The translations under genes were made by a program, and so were the position numbers. Positions 32,742 through 33,580 of a stretch of 33,580 bases of DNA are shown piece by piece; position 1 is the stretch's first letter, and each line of letters starts with the position of its first letter. The stretch is taken from contig JBFISM010000024.1 in the NCBI GenBank assembly GCA_041608535.1, forward strand, positions 1 through 33,580. The letters run 5' to 3'. The notes below the pieces were generated by a model. That model was not told where the DNA came from and ran no database searches. It worked only from the letters and a program-made list of their open reading frames with translations. The stretch comes from JBFISM01 sp041608535. Its GTDB lineage: Bacteria; Actinomycetota; Acidimicrobiia; Spongiisociales; UBA5794.

Positions 32742-32770
32742 CGCTACCGGAATTAGACGCTGCGATCGAA

Positions 32771-32776
32771 TATGAT
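32771..32776 (+). promoter_or_regulatory. -10 box of the TetR-type regulator gene (leaderless)
   Basis: TATGAT lies 8 bases before the ATG at 32785, and no ribosome binding site is present. A well-spaced -35 box is not evident (TTAGAC at 32753-32758 is only 12 bases away). Transcription starting at or next to the ATG is likely. Confidence 0.5.
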
Positions 32777-32784
32777 CCACGACG

Positions 32785-33375
32785 ATGGACTCCGAGCGCA
32801 AGGCGAGGTCGCGGCACCACATCCTCGACGTCGCCGAGAACCTCATTGCCGACATGGGATTCGGCGCCGTGTCGCCGGCTGATGTGTCGGCCTCTGCCCA
32901 CATGGGCAGGACGACCTTCTACGAGTACTTCGCAGACATGGAGGACCTGCTGTGTGCGCTCGTCGAGCAGCGTCTGCCCGAGGTGACGCAGGCTCTGCTG
33001 GCCGATGTCCCCAGAGACGTCTCGTTCCGTGACCAGCTGAGCGAGCTTGCCGTGCGGCTCGTTGAGTTCTCGGTCACCGACCACGTACTCGGTCTCGAGC
33101 TGCATCAGGGCGCCCCGCTGCTCTCGGCTGCGGCGCAGCGACGGATCGCCGATGCGCATCGCGAGCTCTCCGGCGAGTTCGCACGTATCTACACCGCAGG
33201 AGTGCGAGCGGGTGAGTTCCGCAGCGTCCCCGGCGATCTCGCCGGACTCTTCATCCAGGACCTCATCATGGCGGCGGCGAAGTCGCTGATGCGGCTCGCC
33301 GAGCCCAAGGCCCGTCTCCACGAGGTGTCCGACGAGCTGACCAAGTTCCTCTTGAACGGGTTGAATCCGAGCTGA
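32785..33375 (+). CDS. TetR/AcrR-family transcriptional regulator
   Basis: This is a 196-residue one-domain-plus-ligand-pocket regulator. The N-terminal helix-turn-helix spans about residues 8-55: RSRHHILDVAENLIADMGFG, then SPADVSASAHMGRTTFYEYF and ADMEDLLCALVEQ, which is a clear TetR_N pattern (PF00440). The helical C-terminal domain is not assignable to a ligand. It lies 43 bases behind the EamA-type transporter on the same strand, so the transporter is a plausible target. Confidence 0.92.
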   Translation: MDSERKARSRHHILDVAENLIADMGFGAVSPADVSASAHMGRTTFYEYFADMEDLLCALVEQRLPEVTQALLADVPRDVSFRDQLSELAVRLVEFSVTDHVLGLELHQGAPLLSAAAQRRIADAHRELSGEFARIYTAGVRAGEFRSVPGDLAGLFIQDLIMAAAKSLMRLAEPKARLHEVSDELTKFLLNGLNPS

Positions 33376-33391
33376 CCCCTTCGACTATTCT
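33361..33391 (+). promoter_or_regulatory. Candidate promoter of the tRNA-Tyr gene
   Basis: TTGAAT (33361-33366) overlaps the end of the regulator gene and is followed after 19 bases by TATTCT (33386-33391). The predicted start near 33398 is a few bases before the mature tRNA 5' end. The spacing is slightly long. Confidence 0.45.
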
Positions 33392-33401
33392 CCAGCGCTC
33401 T

Positions 33402-33486
33402 GCCGGGATGCCCGAGCGGCCAAAGGGAGCAGACTGTAAATCTGCCGGCAATGCCTTCGGAGGTTCGAATCCTTCTCCCGGCACCA
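33402..33486 (+). tRNA. tRNA-Tyr (anticodon GTA)
   Basis: The acceptor stem GCCGGGA (33402-33408) pairs with TCCCGGC (33476-33482), followed by discriminator A and an encoded CCA (33484-33486). The anticodon stem GCAGA/TCTGC encloses the loop CTGTAAA with anticodon GTA at 33436-33438. A long variable arm follows, as expected for class II tRNA-Tyr, then the T-loop TTCGAAT. Length is 85 bases including CCA. Confidence 0.97.
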
Positions 33487-33495
33487 GCTATCCGC

Positions 33496-33580
33496 TTACG
33501 AGCCCTGTTCGGGCTCGTCGCTTTCTGATTCGGTGTGGTCTTGTGGTGCGCGGCGAGCCTGCTGCCTCGGGATCGTGGCG
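33496..33580 (-). CDS. Possible C-terminal end of a minus-strand gene (partial)
   Basis: Read on the minus strand from the right edge, one frame gives about 27 residues ending in an acidic, Ser-rich tail (DHTESESDEPEQGS) and a TAA at 33498-33496. This looks like a natural protein C-terminus and the gene would converge on the tRNA, but the piece is too short to identify. The terminator hairpin would lie within its last codons. Another minus frame has no stop here, so this is a low-confidence call. Confidence 0.3.
   Translation of the reverse strand, partial: ATIPRQQARRAPQDHTESESDEPEQGS
33498..33518 (+). terminator. Hairpin terminator behind tRNA-Tyr
   Basis: ACGAGCCC (33498-33505) and GGGCTCGT (33511-33518) form a perfect 8-bp stem with a TGTTC loop, followed by CGCTTTCTGATT. 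It starts 12 bases after the tRNA and is the likely tRNA terminator. It may also serve, or be part of, a convergent minus-strand gene. Confidence 0.6.

Noticed and set aside
33266..33484. A 72-codon minus-strand open frame over the tRNA gene
   Set aside because: Its start (MPGEGFEPPKALPADLQSAP) is the well-known false protein obtained by translating the antisense of tRNA-Tyr; the tRNA is unambiguous.
1..33580. CRISPR arrays, insertion sequences, integrases, phage genes or attachment-site duplications at tRNA-Tyr
   Set aside because: No repeat-spacer pattern, transposase or integrase-like frame was seen. The tRNA 3' end is not repeated within the visible sequence, although an integrated element to the right of the window cannot be excluded.

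Overview
This window reads as one stretch of a high-GC chromosome, most likely from an actinobacterium (Actinomycetota, perhaps Acidimicrobiia or a relative). The reasons are strong G/C bias at third codon positions, frequent GTG/TTG starts, GTGA/ATGA stop-start overlaps, several promoters that place the start codon at the transcription start (leaderless), actinobacterial-style TadE/TadG proteins, and a duplicated nuo locus of a kind known in Streptomyces. The taxonomic placement is inference.

Layout. (1) Bases 1-11744, plus strand: the 3' end of nuoE, then nuoFGHIJKLMN, the N-module and membrane arm of a NADH-linked complex I. nuoABCD of this set would lie upstream, outside the window. A beta-solenoid (bactofilin-like) membrane protein overlaps the end of nuoN by 17 bases (11728-12915). 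(2) Bases 12905-16419, minus strand: three Tad-pilus minor pseudopilin-like genes (TadE, TadE, TadG) and, behind them, an alkaline-phosphatase-superfamily phosphodiesterase. (3) Bases 16441-26865, plus strand: a second, complete 11-gene complex I operon nuoABCDHIJKLMN with no nuoEFG, with its own sigma70-type promoter and a terminator-like hairpin. (4) Directly behind it, a MidA/NDUFAF7-family protein arginine methyltransferase (26888-27943). (5) Bases 28013-31849: a PadR regulator, an NfeD-like protein, a flotillin, a lipoprotein and an HtpX protease, which looks like a membrane quality-control block. (6) Bases 31911-33375: an EamA-type transporter and a TetR-family regulator. (7) A tRNA-Tyr(GTA) gene with encoded CCA at 33402-33486, then a hairpin and possibly the tail of a minus-strand gene at the right edge.

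How it fits together. The first nuo set should oxidise NADH and pump protons while reducing quinone. The second keeps the Q-module, both [4Fe-4S] clusters of NuoI and three antiporter-like subunits, but has no NADH/FMN module, so it probably takes electrons from another donor such as reduced ferredoxin. Its NuoH and NuoJ deviate at normally conserved positions. The adjacent MidA-like enzyme belongs to the family whose mitochondrial member methylates the NuoD homologue NDUFS2, and NuoD2 has the equivalent arginine. This operon-plus-methyltransferase arrangement is the most interesting feature of the window.

No CRISPR array, insertion sequence, prophage or long non-coding stretch was seen. The largest gene-free gap is 121 bases (15201-15321).
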